The position numbers were made by a program, and so were the translations under genes. Shown one piece after another: positions 37,681 through 46,295 of a stretch of 64,000 nt of DNA; the stretch's first letter is position 1; every line of letters begins with the position of its first letter. Origin of the DNA: Boseongicola sp. (GTDB taxonomy: Bacteria; Pseudomonadota; Alphaproteobacteria; Rhodobacterales; Rhodobacteraceae); assembly GCA_014075275.1 (NCBI GenBank), contig CP046179.1:304501-368500 (forward strand), given 5' to 3'. The notes below the pieces were generated by a model that made no database searches, was not told where the DNA came from, and saw nothing but the letters and a program-made list of their open reading frames with translations.

Positions 37681-38445
37681 GTGGCCGAGCAATTTCATCA
37701 GACGGGCACTCATCAGATTGCCTATAATCTTACGGTTGGATCAGGTCCTGGAATTGTATTTCTGGGTGGTTTTCGGTCTGATAAGGAAGGCACAAAGGCC
37801 ATCCATCTTGAGGATTGGGCGAAAGAGCAGGGCAGAGCATTTCTGCGATTTGACTATTCCGGGCACGGTAACTCCTCTGGCGAATTTCTGGACGGATCAA
37901 TCGGCCAATGGGCGACGGATGCCATGTCAGCCATCGAAGTACTGACCGAGGGTCCGCAAATCCTTGTCGGATCGTCAATGGGAGGGTGGATATCGCTTTT
38001 GGTCGCACGGGCAGTTTCGGAAAAGGTTGCCGGGTTGGTGACAATTGCGGCGGCGCCGGATTTCACCGAAGACAGCATGTGGGCCAGTTTCGGCGACGAA
38101 CAGCGGCAAACCCTGCTTGCCGACGGTCAGGTTGAGTTGCCGTCTGACTACTCCGATGAACCTTATATTATCACACGCCGATTGATCGACGACGGACGCA
38201 AACAGTTGGTTCTGCGCGATCCTTTGCAACTGCTGTTTCCTGTTCGGTTTTTACAGGGCACTGCAGACACCGATGTAGAAATGCCTGTTGCCTTGCGATT
38301 GTTAAATCACGTTGAGGGAGCGGATTTGAGACTAACATTGGTGAAGGGAGCTGATCACCGTTTTTCCGATCCCGATTGTCTTCAGTTGATTGTGGATGCA
38401 CTGGAAGAGGTTATTCAGCGCGCGGATCAGTCGGCAACCTTGTAG
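37681..38445 (+). CDS. Alpha/beta hydrolase (ABHD10-like)
   Basis: 254 residues from GTG 37681 (GGAGG upstream). Nucleophile elbow GSSMGGW (Ser about 99), oxyanion region FLGGFRSDKEGTKAI, LRFDYSGHGNSSGEF, acid Asp in GTADTDVE and catalytic His in KGADHRFSD. It resembles mitochondrial ABHD10/palmitoyl-thioesterase-like enzymes. Its end overlaps the pccR end by 19 nt (convergent). Confidence 0.87.
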   Translation: MAEQFHQTGTHQIAYNLTVGSGPGIVFLGGFRSDKEGTKAIHLEDWAKEQGRAFLRFDYSGHGNSSGEFLDGSIGQWATDAMSAIEVLTEGPQILVGSSMGGWISLLVARAVSEKVAGLVTIAAAPDFTEDSMWASFGDEQRQTLLADGQVELPSDYSDEPYIITRRLIDDGRKQLVLRDPLQLLFPVRFLQGTADTDVEMPVALRLLNHVEGADLRLTLVKGADHRFSDPDCLQLIVDALEEVIQRADQSATL

Positions 38446-39821
38446 GGCAAGACGCCGCGCTGGTTATGATCTATAGTCAGCGAATGTTCTAAAGGCGGAA
38501 CTGCACGTTGATGGCAGTGCCGACGCTCGCAAATTCGGCACGATATGCCAATAGGATCAAACGCGGCCGCATCTGACAGATCCAATCCATCAGCGTAAAC
38601 CAGATTTGCAGCATGGCTGATTTCGCACCCCAGTCCGATGGCATAGCGTCGGACCGGCGCGCGCCATGCACCGCCACCCTGACTGACGTCACGCGCAAGG
38701 CAAAGGTAACGCACCCCATCCGGAGTTTCCGCCAGTTGCCTCAAAAACTGACCGGGAGTTTCAAATACGCTGTGAACATTCCACAAAGGACATCCGCCTC
38801 CATATCGCGCAAATTGCAGTCGCGTTGCAGAGTGACGTTTGGTGATTGTGCCTGCCTGATCGACCCGTACAAAGAAGAATGGGATGCCCTTTGCCCCGGA
38901 CCGTTGAAGGGTTGAAAGCCGATGTGCAACTTGCTCGAGCGAAGCTCCGAATTGTCGCGAAAGCTTTTCGAGATCATGTCAGGTATCCAGCGCCGCATCA
39001 ATAAAAGTGCCGTAGGGCATCTGTGCGGCACCAGCAAAATAGTTAGCCAGGCCGACCTTTGCGATGGCGCGTGCGTCATTGCTGTGAAAGCGAGCCAGAT
39101 CCAGTGTGGCCTCCAAGAGATCTTCGTGCGCAAGTAGGGCGATTTGGTGCAAGGCTTGAAATCGTCGAGTTGAAGATGGCGCAGCGGCCGACAAGAAAAG
39201 AATCTTACGGTTGGCATCAAAACTTCGGACCGCGCTTGGGTCCTTGGAGTCCCTGGTCGAGACCCCCAAGTCTTCTAAGGCCGTCGATATGGCGGCATCA
39301 GAGTCATTCGCCCCAGCGAAGTTTTCGGCGGCCTTGTCGACAGCATCAATATAGTTGTCGCAGTAATGGAAGAAATCCCTGACTTCTTCCCACGGCGAGG
39401 GGGCAGGTTGTCCATTTCCGCTGTCCAGAACTTCGTCCAAAGATGCAAGTCTTTCAGTTGCATGGCGATAGGTCTGGTGCATCTTTAGAAATGCCTTAGC
39501 CAACGACGGGGCGTTTGAGGCGACCAGCCTCAGATCGACAATTGGCGTTGAAGTGTCTTGGAAAACCGGATCCGCAAGGGCCTCACGCAGATCGCTGACC
39601 ATCCGTTCACTGTCGCCGACGGCCAGCTCACTGACATCAAACCCGAATTCCTGAACAAGGGCTAAAATGACGGTGGAGCTGATCGGCCTTTGGTTATTTT
39701 CCATCTGGTTGGCATAGGGAAGGCTGACGCCCAGCCGTGCGGCAAAGGCTTTCTGTGTGAGGTTCTGACGTGACCGGATCTCGCGCAGTTTTGCGCCCGC
39801 ATAGAGTTTCTGATTGCCCAT
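38427..39821 (-). pseudogene. pccR: Propionyl-CoA pathway regulator PccR (ScfR family), interrupted by in-frame TGA
   Basis: The frame from ATG 39821 to 38427 is 465 codons, right for ScfR/RamB-like regulators. HTH is at about 10-65 (LREIRSRQNLTQKAFAARLG), followed by an IrrE-like middle with LHQIALLAHEDLLEATLDLA. Codon 281 is TGA (38979-38981) after AAALDT; the same frame continues HDLEKLSRQFGASLEQVAHR and a C-terminal part with CPLWNVHSVFETPGQFLRQL. CGA to TGA explains it. Position next to pccB and operators of the PccR type support the identity. Truncated product would lack the putative acyl-CoA-sensing C-terminus. Confidence 0.85.
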
Positions 39822-39834
39822 GGTGCCTCGGCAG

Positions 39835-39872
39835 TTTGCAAGTTTGCAAACATCGTGGCTTGAATTGGCAAA
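39835..39872. promoter_or_regulatory. PccR/ScfR-type operator upstream of pccR
   Basis: TTTGCAAG (39835-39842) directly abuts TTTGCAAA (39843-39850), and TTGGCAAA lies at 39865-39872. PccR of Rhodobacter sphaeroides is known to bind paired TTTGCAAA half-sites. The sites begin about 14 nt before the pccR start, consistent with autoregulation. Confidence 0.72.
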
Positions 39873-39883
39873 TCAGGCAAGTC

Positions 39884-41077
39884 CTACTGGGATTGCAGTG
39901 TCTTTTCGCGGCGTATGACATAAATTATTGCGACAAGCGCCAGAAGCATCGTTACTGTCATGATGATGAGCAGCGGCATACTTCCTCCGCCCAACTTCAT
40001 CGCGAAACCGGCCAGCACCGACATGGCAGCACCGCCGCCGATCATGAGCGACCCACCAAGGCCTGACGCCGTCCCAGCAAGATGAGGCCGAACGGATAGC
40101 ATGCCGGCGCTGGAGTTCGGGATGACCATTCCATTCCCAAGCCCGACAAATGTACAAAAGGCAAAGAACATGAGCGCCGAGTCGTATCCCATCGCAACCA
40201 GTAAAATCGCGACAGCCAATCCGGCCGCAGAAACCAGAATGCCGGTTTTTATCATCCAATTTATGCCGAACTGGACGGAATACCGTCCCGATAACCCATT
40301 CCCCACGACATAGCCTATGGCCGGTGCTCCGAACCCAACTCCAGCCCAGACGGCGGAAAGCCCATAAACGTCAGATGCAATCAGAGGAGCGCCACCGAGA
40401 AATGCAAAAAATGCACCGCTGGCGAAGGCAGCGGCCAGTGCATACCCCCAAAACCGCGGTGATGTCAGCAATTCAGGGTAATCTTTGATCTGCTCGCCTA
40501 GTGTTTTGCCTTCGCCCTGCCAAGTTTCGCCCAGATCATAGTGACAGAGTACAAATACACCCAAACCCGCGACCGAAAGTGCCAAGAAAATAGCTTGCCA
40601 GTTAAATGCTTCGTCCAGTGCCCCGCCAAGAATGGGAGCAACCATTGGGATTAGTGCCATACCCATTGTCACATAGCCGATCATAGACGCCGCCTCTTCT
40701 TGCGGGACCATATCGCGGACGATTGCCCGGGATATTACCAGCCCGGCGGCGACTACTGCCTGGAGCATCCTAAAGAATAGAAAAGCCTCGATGTTTGGCG
40801 CGACCATGCATCCAAGCGATGCGACGGTGAAAATTCCCACTGCAACCACGGATATTGAGCGCCTTCCGAATCTGTCGCTCAGCGGACCGAAAATCAACTG
40901 AAGAACAGCTACCATCGCCAGATAGAGCGACACCGAAAGTTGCATGATCCCATAGTCGGTGTCGAAGTAGGCCGTCATGCTGGGCAATGAAGGAAGAAAA
41001 GCGCTCATACTCATAGCGCCAAGTCCAGACAGTAGAACAAGCGTAAGTATATGGGGCGGTGTGGTGCGGTCCATGAA
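39884..41077 (-). CDS. MFS transporter, Bcr/CflA drug-efflux type
   Basis: 397 residues, twelve hydrophobic spans. Motif A-like GPLSDRFGRRSISVVAVG (about 61-78), LQAVVAAGLVISRAIVRDMV (about 104-123) and MVAPILGGALDEAFNWQAIF match the Bcr/CflA subfamily that exports bicyclomycin-like or sulfonamide drugs. ATG 41077 has AAGG 8 nt upstream; in-frame upstream starts to 41104 are possible. It lies between pccR and pccB and is transcribed away from pccB, so the PccR sites may affect it too. Confidence 0.9.
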   Translation of the reverse strand, partial: FMDRTTPPHILTLVLLSGLGAMSMSAFLPSLPSMTAYFDTDYGIMQLSVSLYLAMVAVLQLIFGPLSDRFGRRSISVVAVGIFTVASLGCMVAPNIEAFLFFRMLQAVVAAGLVISRAIVRDMVPQEEAASMIGYVTMGMALIPMVAPILGGALDEAFNWQAIFLALSVAGLGVFVLCHYDLGETWQGEGKTLGEQIKDYPELLTSPRFWGYALAAAFASGAFFAFLGGAPLIASDVYGLSAVWAGVGFGAPAIGYVVGNGLSGRYSVQFGINWMIKTGILVSAAGLAVAILLVAMGYDSALMFFAFCTFVGLGNGMVIPNSSAGMLSVRPHLAGTASGLGGSLMIGGGAAMSVLAGFAMKLGGGSMPLLIIMTVTMLLALVAIIYVIRREKTLQSQ

Positions 41078-41162
41078 GCGGACCTTCAGGTGTCGGGACA
41101 TCAAGCAGACCTACGCCCGCTCTGCTAGACTGTCCACTAAGGGACATTGCGATTTTCAAGAA

Positions 41163-41218
41163 TTAGCAACTTCGCAATTTTACGGAGTTATGGTTCGCAA
41201 AATTTGCAAATTTGCTGA
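41163..41218. promoter_or_regulatory. Cluster of PccR/ScfR-type half-sites upstream of pccB
   Basis: TTAGCAAC (41163-41170), TTCGCAAT (41171-41178), TTCGCAAA (41194-41201), TTTGCAAA (41203-41210) and TTTGCTGA (41211-41218) crowd 60-115 nt before the pccB start. They are the same type as the sites before pccR. This is the expected control region for propionyl-CoA carboxylase. Confidence 0.72.
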
Positions 41219-41277
41219 ATATTGCTATGATTTTGATGCTGCGCAAGATATCTCCGGCGAAAGTTGTGGAGGCCTTG

Positions 41278-42810
41278 ATGACAGACATTCTAGCAGAACT
41301 GGAAAGCCGCCGTGCTGCGGCGCGCGCTGGCGGTGGGAAAAAACGCGTCGAGGCCCAGCATGCCAAGGGAAAGTTGACAGCCCGTGAACGTGTCGAACTT
41401 CTTTTGGATCAGGGTTCGTTTGAAGAATTCGATATGTTTGTCACCCATCGGGCCACAGATTTCGGCATGGATGAATCCAAGCCTGCTGGTGATGGGGTTG
41501 TTACAGGTTGGGGCACAATTAATGGCCGAATGGTCTATGTTTTCAGCCAGGATTTCACGGTTTTCGGAGGATCGTTGAGCGAAACTCATGCAAAGAAGAT
41601 TTGCAAAATCATGGACATGGCGATGCAAAACGGTGCGCCTGTCATTGGTTTGAATGATTCCGGCGGCGCGCGCATCCAAGAGGGCGTCGCCTCTTTGGCG
41701 GGTTATGCTGAAGTTTTTCAGCGCAACATCATGGCCTCTGGAGTGATCCCACAAATCAGTGTGATCATGGGGCCATGCGCGGGCGGCGCAGTTTATTCAC
41801 CTGCCATGACCGACTTCATCTTCATGGTCAAAGACAGTTCTTACATGTTCGTAACCGGGCCGGACGTCGTAAAAACTGTGACGAACGAGGTCGTAACGGC
41901 AGAAGAACTGGGTGGTGCCAGCACTCACACAAAGAAAAGTTCGGTCGCTGACGGTGCATTTTCTGATGATGTGGAAGCCTTGGCCGAGGTTCGGCGATTG
42001 GTTGATTTCCTTCCGCTTTCAAACCGGGAAAAACCACCGGTTCGGCCGTCGTTCGACGAGGCAACCCGAATTGAAGAAAGCCTTGATACCTTGGTTCCGA
42101 AAAACCCGAACCAGCCCTACGACATGAAAGAACTCATCCACAAGATTGCTGACGAGGGCGATTTCTATGAAATCCAAGAAGATTTTGCCGCAAACATTAT
42201 CACAGGGTTTGTCCGGATCGATGGATCAACCGTTGGAGTTGTCGCCAACCAACCGATGGTTTTGGCGGGTGTTTTGGATATCGATTCCAGTCGCAAGGCG
42301 GCGCGGTTTGTCCGTTTCTGTGATGCCTTCGAAATACCGATTCTAACTTTGGTGGATGTGCCCGGATTTTTGCCTGGTACAAGTCAGGAATATGGTGGTG
42401 TCATTAAGCATGGCGCGAAGCTGCTGTTCGCCTACGGCGAAGCGACGGTGCCAAAAGTCACAGTCATCACGCGCAAGGCGTATGGCGGGGCGTATGATGT
42501 TATGTCCTCAAAGCATCTACGCGGCGATTTTAACTATGCTTGGCCAACGGCTCAGATAGCCGTGATGGGTGCTAAGGGTGCCACCGAAATATTGTATCGC
42601 GCCGAATTGGGTGACCCAGAGAAGATTGCGGCGCGGACGGAAGATTATGAGGCCAAGTTCGCTAACCCGTTTCGTGCTGCCGAACGCGGATTCATCGACG
42701 AAGTCATCATGCCTCATTCTACACGACGGCGCGTTGCGCGCGCCTTTGCTTCCCTTCACTCAAAGAAGCTAAGCAACCCGTGGAAGAAACACGACAACAT
42801 CCCGCTATGA
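41278..42810 (+). CDS. pccB: Propionyl-CoA carboxylase beta subunit (carboxyltransferase)
   Basis: Transfers CO2 from carboxybiotin to propionyl-CoA, giving methylmalonyl-CoA. 510 residues from ATG 41278, with GGAGG about 5 nt upstream; the open frame starts earlier but crosses the PccR sites. Landmarks are [20 protein letters not shown] (about 19-38), [20 protein letters not shown] (about 124-143), [17 protein letters not shown] and [19 protein letters not shown]. Acts with PccA, 1.4 kb downstream, after small lipoprotein and hypothetical genes. Confidence 0.96.
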   Translation: MTDILAELESRRAAARAGGGKKRVEAQHAKGKLTARERVELLLDQGSFEEFDMFVTHRATDFGMDESKPAGDGVVTGWGTINGRMVYVFSQDFTVFGGSLSETHAKKICKIMDMAMQNGAPVIGLNDSGGARIQEGVASLAGYAEVFQRNIMASGVIPQISVIMGPCAGGAVYSPAMTDFIFMVKDSSYMFVTGPDVVKTVTNEVVTAEELGGASTHTKKSSVADGAFSDDVEALAEVRRLVDFLPLSNREKPPVRPSFDEATRIEESLDTLVPKNPNQPYDMKELIHKIADEGDFYEIQEDFAANIITGFVRIDGSTVGVVANQPMVLAGVLDIDSSRKAARFVRFCDAFEIPILTLVDVPGFLPGTSQEYGGVIKHGAKLLFAYGEATVPKVTVITRKAYGGAYDVMSSKHLRGDFNYAWPTAQIAVMGAKGATEILYRAELGDPEKIAARTEDYEAKFANPFRAAERGFIDEVIMPHSTRRRVARAFASLHSKKLSNPWKKHDNIPL

Positions 42811-43036
42811 TGATGCAGCATAGTCACACACAGCCCAGAACCTGCGGAATGTGGCCCGAAAGCCTAAATCTTTCGCCGAATAACGGTATTGAGCGGATAT
42901 CGGGCGCATGTGGGCTTGTCCTTGACGGGACAAGTGTGCAAACGTCGCGATCAGTATCAGCCCAAAAAGCTGCTGCGGACAAAATACACTCGGGCTGGGC
43001 TATGAAGGCAGCCCCTAGTAATCTAAGGAGGCAGTT

Positions 43037-43165
43037 ATGTCGACCACAATTAAAACGCTTCTGGCCCTGGGCCTGTTCACAATCGTCACTGCTTGCGCAC
43101 AGCAAGAAGAAGTTGTCGTTGTTGAAGAGCCGGTCATGGAAGAACCGACAATGGACAAGATGTAA
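43037..43165 (+). CDS. 42-residue lipoprotein
   Basis: Short gene with a strong AAGGAGG site (43025-43031). Hydrophobic signal LLALGLFTIV then TAC, lipid Cys at residue 19, and an acidic tail rich in Glu/Val (QQEEVVVVEEPVMEEPTMDK). It lies between pccB and the rest of the pcc unit, same strand. Entericidin-like in size; function unknown. The ribosome site and clean lipobox make it real rather than a chance frame. Confidence 0.75.
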   Translation: MSTTIKTLLALGLFTIVTACAQQEEVVVVEEPVMEEPTMDKM

Positions 43166-43174
43166 TACATCTTT

Positions 43175-43203
43175 TTTGCCGGGCGCTGATTGCGCCCGGC
43201 AAA
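43175..43203. terminator. Perfect 12-bp hairpin downstream of the small lipoprotein
   Basis: TTTGCCGGGCGC (43175-43186), loop TGATT, GCGCCCGGCAAA (43192-43203). T-rich before and A-rich after, but no clear U-tract on the plus strand, so it may be a processing or stabilising stem more than a terminator. Confidence 0.5.
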
Positions 43204-43234
43204 TACAGCTTGCTACCGATACAGAGGTGGCATC

Positions 43235-43594
43235 GTGCTGAAATACAAGGGCTTTCCCGGCCGACTTCCAGGGACCGATTCTCAATTCACAATTAGACGA
43301 GCCAATCCCCGCGGTGTAACCCGGATGGTTCAACGCGAGCGTCATGCGGATCGTCGGCCAGCCGATCGTCGGGCTGATGCGGGTTTCATGGCCTGCCTTT
43401 GGGACTATTTTGGTGACGAGCCATTCGAACGCGGAAACCTCGATGCGGGACGTCTAAGTTGGCTGTTTGGGCGAGAAGTCGTTCCGGCAGAGGACCCATT
43501 CGATCCCGAAAGTTACACGGCACTGCTTGTCATTGATGAAGCACAGGCGCGGGCATCGTTTCCAGAAGCCTTTGATGGAAGCATAGTGGCATGA
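43235..43594 (+). CDS. Uncharacterised protein in the pcc unit
   Basis: 119 residues from GTG 43235 (GAGGTGG upstream). Basic N-terminal half with MVQRERHADRRPADRRAD, then FMACLWDYFGDEPFERGNLD and GRLSWLFGREVVPAEDPFDP. No signal peptide. The longer frame from 43190 starts inside the preceding hairpin and is disfavoured. I do not know a characterised family; its position between pccB and pccA suggests co-expression. Confidence 0.72.
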   Translation: MLKYKGFPGRLPGTDSQFTIRRANPRGVTRMVQRERHADRRPADRRADAGFMACLWDYFGDEPFERGNLDAGRLSWLFGREVVPAEDPFDPESYTALLVIDEAQARASFPEAFDGSIVA

Positions 43595-43925
43595 TTTTGC
43601 CGACCGGATACGTAATTTGGCGGCGCACTGCCAGTTTTAGTCGTCCTATCGGTGCTGTCTTTGTAGCCCTGTTGACTCGTCATACTGTTTTTTTGCAGGC
43701 ACATCCCTTCACAAAGACTGGTGTCTGCAAACGTCACTACTGTTACCCTTCCCCCTTAAGGCGGCTTGGCCCGGATCGTCGGGCCAGGCCGCTGTTTTTG
43801 CATTCGATTGAGCGAGCTATCGCCGAAAATTGGCTTGAAGCACGCGAAAAGATTGCAAAATTTGGCTGCCATGTGATGCAAGGTGCCAGGGGGTGTGCAA
43901 AATTCCCTGAGAGAGGCGAAGATAC
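43595..43925 (+). other. 331-nt gap in the pcc unit
   Basis: Contains a strong terminator (43761-43799). I see no convincing protein gene; the long frames overlapping this region on both strands look like chance frames across the terminator. A promoter for the next lipoprotein may lie after the terminator. Confidence 0.5.
43761..43799 (+). terminator. Rho-independent terminator
   Basis: 13-bp stem GCGGCTTGGCCCG/CGGGCCAGGCCGC (one G-U pair), loop GATCGT, followed by TGTTTTTG. It should end transcripts from pccB and the small genes, so pccA may have its own promoter. Confidence 0.85.
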
Positions 43926-44120
43926 ATGCGAAATAAACCATATTGGTTGCTGGTTGCAGCAGCGTTCGGATTGGTGGCCTGTAATCAAGGCAGCGATCTT
44001 GAAAGGGCTATCGTCGGTGCCGCAATTGGCTGCGCGGCTGGCGAAGTTTTTGAGGAAGGCGAATGCATCTCGGGTGCCGCCGTCGGCGCTGCAGCTGGTG
44101 CGCTTGCTAACGACATCTGA
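43926..44120 (+). CDS. Small glycine-zipper lipoprotein
   Basis: 64 residues. Lipoprotein signal YWLLVAAAFGLVAC, lipid Cys about residue 19, then a glycine/alanine zipper AIVGAAIGCAAGEVF and GAAVGAAAGALANDI typical of small membrane-inserting lipoproteins. GAGAGGCG precedes the ATG. It is followed by its own terminator at 44156-44190. Function unknown. Confidence 0.78.
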   Translation: MRNKPYWLLVAAAFGLVACNQGSDLERAIVGAAIGCAAGEVFEEGECISGAAVGAAAGALANDI

Positions 44121-44155
44121 TCGGCTAGAGCCGCAAGGCATTAACAACACTTTAG

Positions 44156-44190
44156 ACCGTCCGGTTTTGCGACCGGACGGTTGTTTTTTG
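44156..44190 (+). terminator. Rho-independent terminator
   Basis: 10-bp stem ACCGTCCGGT/ACCGGACGGT, loop TTTGCG, then TGTTTTTT. It separates the glycine-zipper lipoprotein from pccA. Confidence 0.9.
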
Positions 44191-44225
44191 CGCATTTGGG
44201 TGCAGTCGGGAATAGGGGAAGCCTG

Positions 44226-46295
44226 ATGTTCAAGAAGATACTGATTGCCAACCGTGGTGAAATCGCATGTCGGGTCATCAAAACAGCCAAGAAAATGGGC
44301 ATCGAAACCGTTGCTGTCTACTCAGACGCTGATGAAGAGGCCCTGCACGTACGAATGGCTGATGAGGCTGTTCACATTGGACCACCGCCCGCCAACCAAT
44401 CCTATATCGTTATCGATAAGGTCATGGAGGCGATAAAACAGACTGGGGCCGAGGCTGTTCATCCCGGCTATGGATTTCTGTCCGAGAACCCGAAATTCGC
44501 TGAAGCTCTTGAGGCCGCTGGTGTTGCCTTCATAGGCCCACCGAAAGGTGCCATCGAGTCTATGGGAGACAAGATAACCTCGAAAAAGATCGCTCAGGAA
44601 GCCGGTGTGTCGACCGTGCCGGGTTACATGGGATTGATCGTCGACGCCGACGAAGCAGTAAAGATCAGCAACCAAGTTGGCTATCCTGTGATGATCAAAG
44701 CAAGCGCTGGCGGCGGCGGCAAAGGCATGCGGATCGCCTGGAACGATGACGAAGCGCGCGAGGGTTTTCAAAGTTCTAAGAATGAAGCCGCGAATAGCTT
44801 TGGCGACGACAGGATTTTCATCGAGAAGTTTGTAACTCAACCGCGTCACATCGAAATTCAGGTGTTGGCGGACGCGCACGGTAACACGTTGTATTTGAAC
44901 GAGCGCGAGTGCTCGATTCAACGTCGGAACCAAAAAGTCGTGGAAGAAGCGCCCTCGCCTTTCTTGGATGAGGCAACACGCGCAGCAATGGGCAAGCAAG
45001 CGTGCGATTTGGCTGCTGCCGTGGGTTATACCAGTGCGGGCACGGTTGAATTCATCGTCGATGGCGAGAAAAACTTCTACTTTCTGGAAATGAATACGCG
45101 CTTGCAGGTCGAACATCCGGTGACAGAGCTGATCACCGGGATCGATCTGGTCGAGCAGATGATCCGGGTGGCCGCCGGAGAGAAATTAGAGTTTGATCAA
45201 GACGACATCGGCATCAACGGCTGGGCAATCGAAAATCGACTTTATGCCGAAGATCCCTATCGTGGTTTCCTGCCGTCAATCGGGCGCCTGACGCGATACC
45301 GTCCACCTGTCGAAATTTCCGAGGATACGCGCGCCGTTCGCAACGATACAGGCGTGTTCGAGGGCGGCGAGATCAGTATGTTCTACGATCCGATGATCGC
45401 CAAGCTTTGCACTTGGGCCCCAACCCGAGAGCAAGCTATCGAAGAAATGCGCGGCGCATTAGACAAGTTTGAAATTGAGGGAATTGGTCACAATTTGCCG
45501 TTTCTGGCGGCGGTTATGGACCACCCGAAATTTGTTTCCGGTGACATGACGACTGCATTCATCGAAGAAGAGTATCCAGATGGTTTTGAGGGCGTCAAAC
45601 TTTCCGATAAAGAGTTGCGCGAAATTGCCGAGGCGGTGGCGGCAATGCAGTTCGTATCGGATCGCCGGGACGCTTGTATTAGCGGACAAATGTCAGAACG
45701 AAGAGCTGACTTGAACTTCTCTTATGTCGTTGACCTGGGTTCTGCAGAGTTCACATTTTGCGTGGTCATCGAACCTGATGAGTTTAACTTTGTTGATCCA
45801 GACCCTGAGACACCGGAAGCAATCACAATATGGGATGACAAGACGCCTATTGATGTAAATTTGGGCTGGAAACCCGGTGCAAGCCTCGCACGCGTCCACG
45901 AAGAGAACCGAACCGAAGGTCAACTCGAGTTTTTTGGAGACACGAAGCTGATCCTGAAGGTTGACAAATTATCGCGCGGTTACCGCATTCGCTACCGTGG
46001 CGCCGACATGGATGTTAAGGTGCAGAGCCCGCGGCAGGCGCATCTTTTCGCAAGGATGCCCGAAAAAACCCCGCCAGATACTTCCAAGTTGTTGCTGTGC
46101 CCTATGCCAGGTCTAATTGTCGGTCTGGCCGTTTCAGAAGGGCAGCAGGTTCAACAGGGACAGGCGCTTTGTACGGTCGAGGCGATGAAAATGGAAAACA
46201 TATTGCGGGCCGAAAAAACGGGCGTTGTTGCCAAGGTCAACGTGTCGATTGGCGACAGTCTGCAAGTTGACGAAGTCATCATGGAATTTGAGTGA
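44226..46295 (+). CDS. pccA: Propionyl-CoA carboxylase alpha subunit (biotin carboxylase/BCCP)
   Basis: 689 residues from ATG 44226. Biotin carboxylase (FKKILIANRGEIACRVI at 2-18; KASAGGGGKGMRIA near 158-171; EMNTRLQVEHPVTELITG near 293-310), a BT domain, and C-terminal biotinyl domain with EAMKMEN, biotin Lys at 655. It makes carboxybiotin for PccB. The upstream 44181 frame is disfavoured. Its stop overlaps the next gene by 4 nt (GTGA). Two terminators separate it from pccB, so it may be transcribed separately. Confidence 0.96.
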   Translation: MFKKILIANRGEIACRVIKTAKKMGIETVAVYSDADEEALHVRMADEAVHIGPPPANQSYIVIDKVMEAIKQTGAEAVHPGYGFLSENPKFAEALEAAGVAFIGPPKGAIESMGDKITSKKIAQEAGVSTVPGYMGLIVDADEAVKISNQVGYPVMIKASAGGGGKGMRIAWNDDEAREGFQSSKNEAANSFGDDRIFIEKFVTQPRHIEIQVLADAHGNTLYLNERECSIQRRNQKVVEEAPSPFLDEATRAAMGKQACDLAAAVGYTSAGTVEFIVDGEKNFYFLEMNTRLQVEHPVTELITGIDLVEQMIRVAAGEKLEFDQDDIGINGWAIENRLYAEDPYRGFLPSIGRLTRYRPPVEISEDTRAVRNDTGVFEGGEISMFYDPMIAKLCTWAPTREQAIEEMRGALDKFEIEGIGHNLPFLAAVMDHPKFVSGDMTTAFIEEEYPDGFEGVKLSDKELREIAEAVAAMQFVSDRRDACISGQMSERRADLNFSYVVDLGSAEFTFCVVIEPDEFNFVDPDPETPEAITIWDDKTPIDVNLGWKPGASLARVHEENRTEGQLEFFGDTKLILKVDKLSRGYRIRYRGADMDVKVQSPRQAHLFARMPEKTPPDTSKLLLCPMPGLIVGLAVSEGQQVQQGQALCTVEAMKMENILRAEKTGVVAKVNVSIGDSLQVDEVIMEFE

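Noticed and set aside
38979-38981. TGA in pccR read as selenocysteine
   Set aside because: The likely ancestral residue is Arg, relatives do not use Cys/Sec there, I see no SECIS-like stem directly after it, and nearby broken genes use TAG and TAA.
41212-41277. N-terminal extension of PccB
   Set aside because: The extension overlaps the operator cluster; GGAGG before 41278 and the usual PccB start favour the shorter form.
42915-42934. Short inverted repeat CTTGTCC/GGACAAG after pccB
   Set aside because: Only 7 bp with no U-tract; too weak to call a terminator or operator.
43190-43234. Upstream start for the 119-residue pcc-unit protein
   Set aside because: Those 15 codons overlap the 43175-43203 hairpin; GTG 43235 has a GAGGTGG ribosome site.
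43591-44226. 211-residue plus-strand frame between pccB and pccA
   Set aside because: It runs through two rho-independent terminators and overlaps the small lipoprotein in another frame; no recognisable domain.
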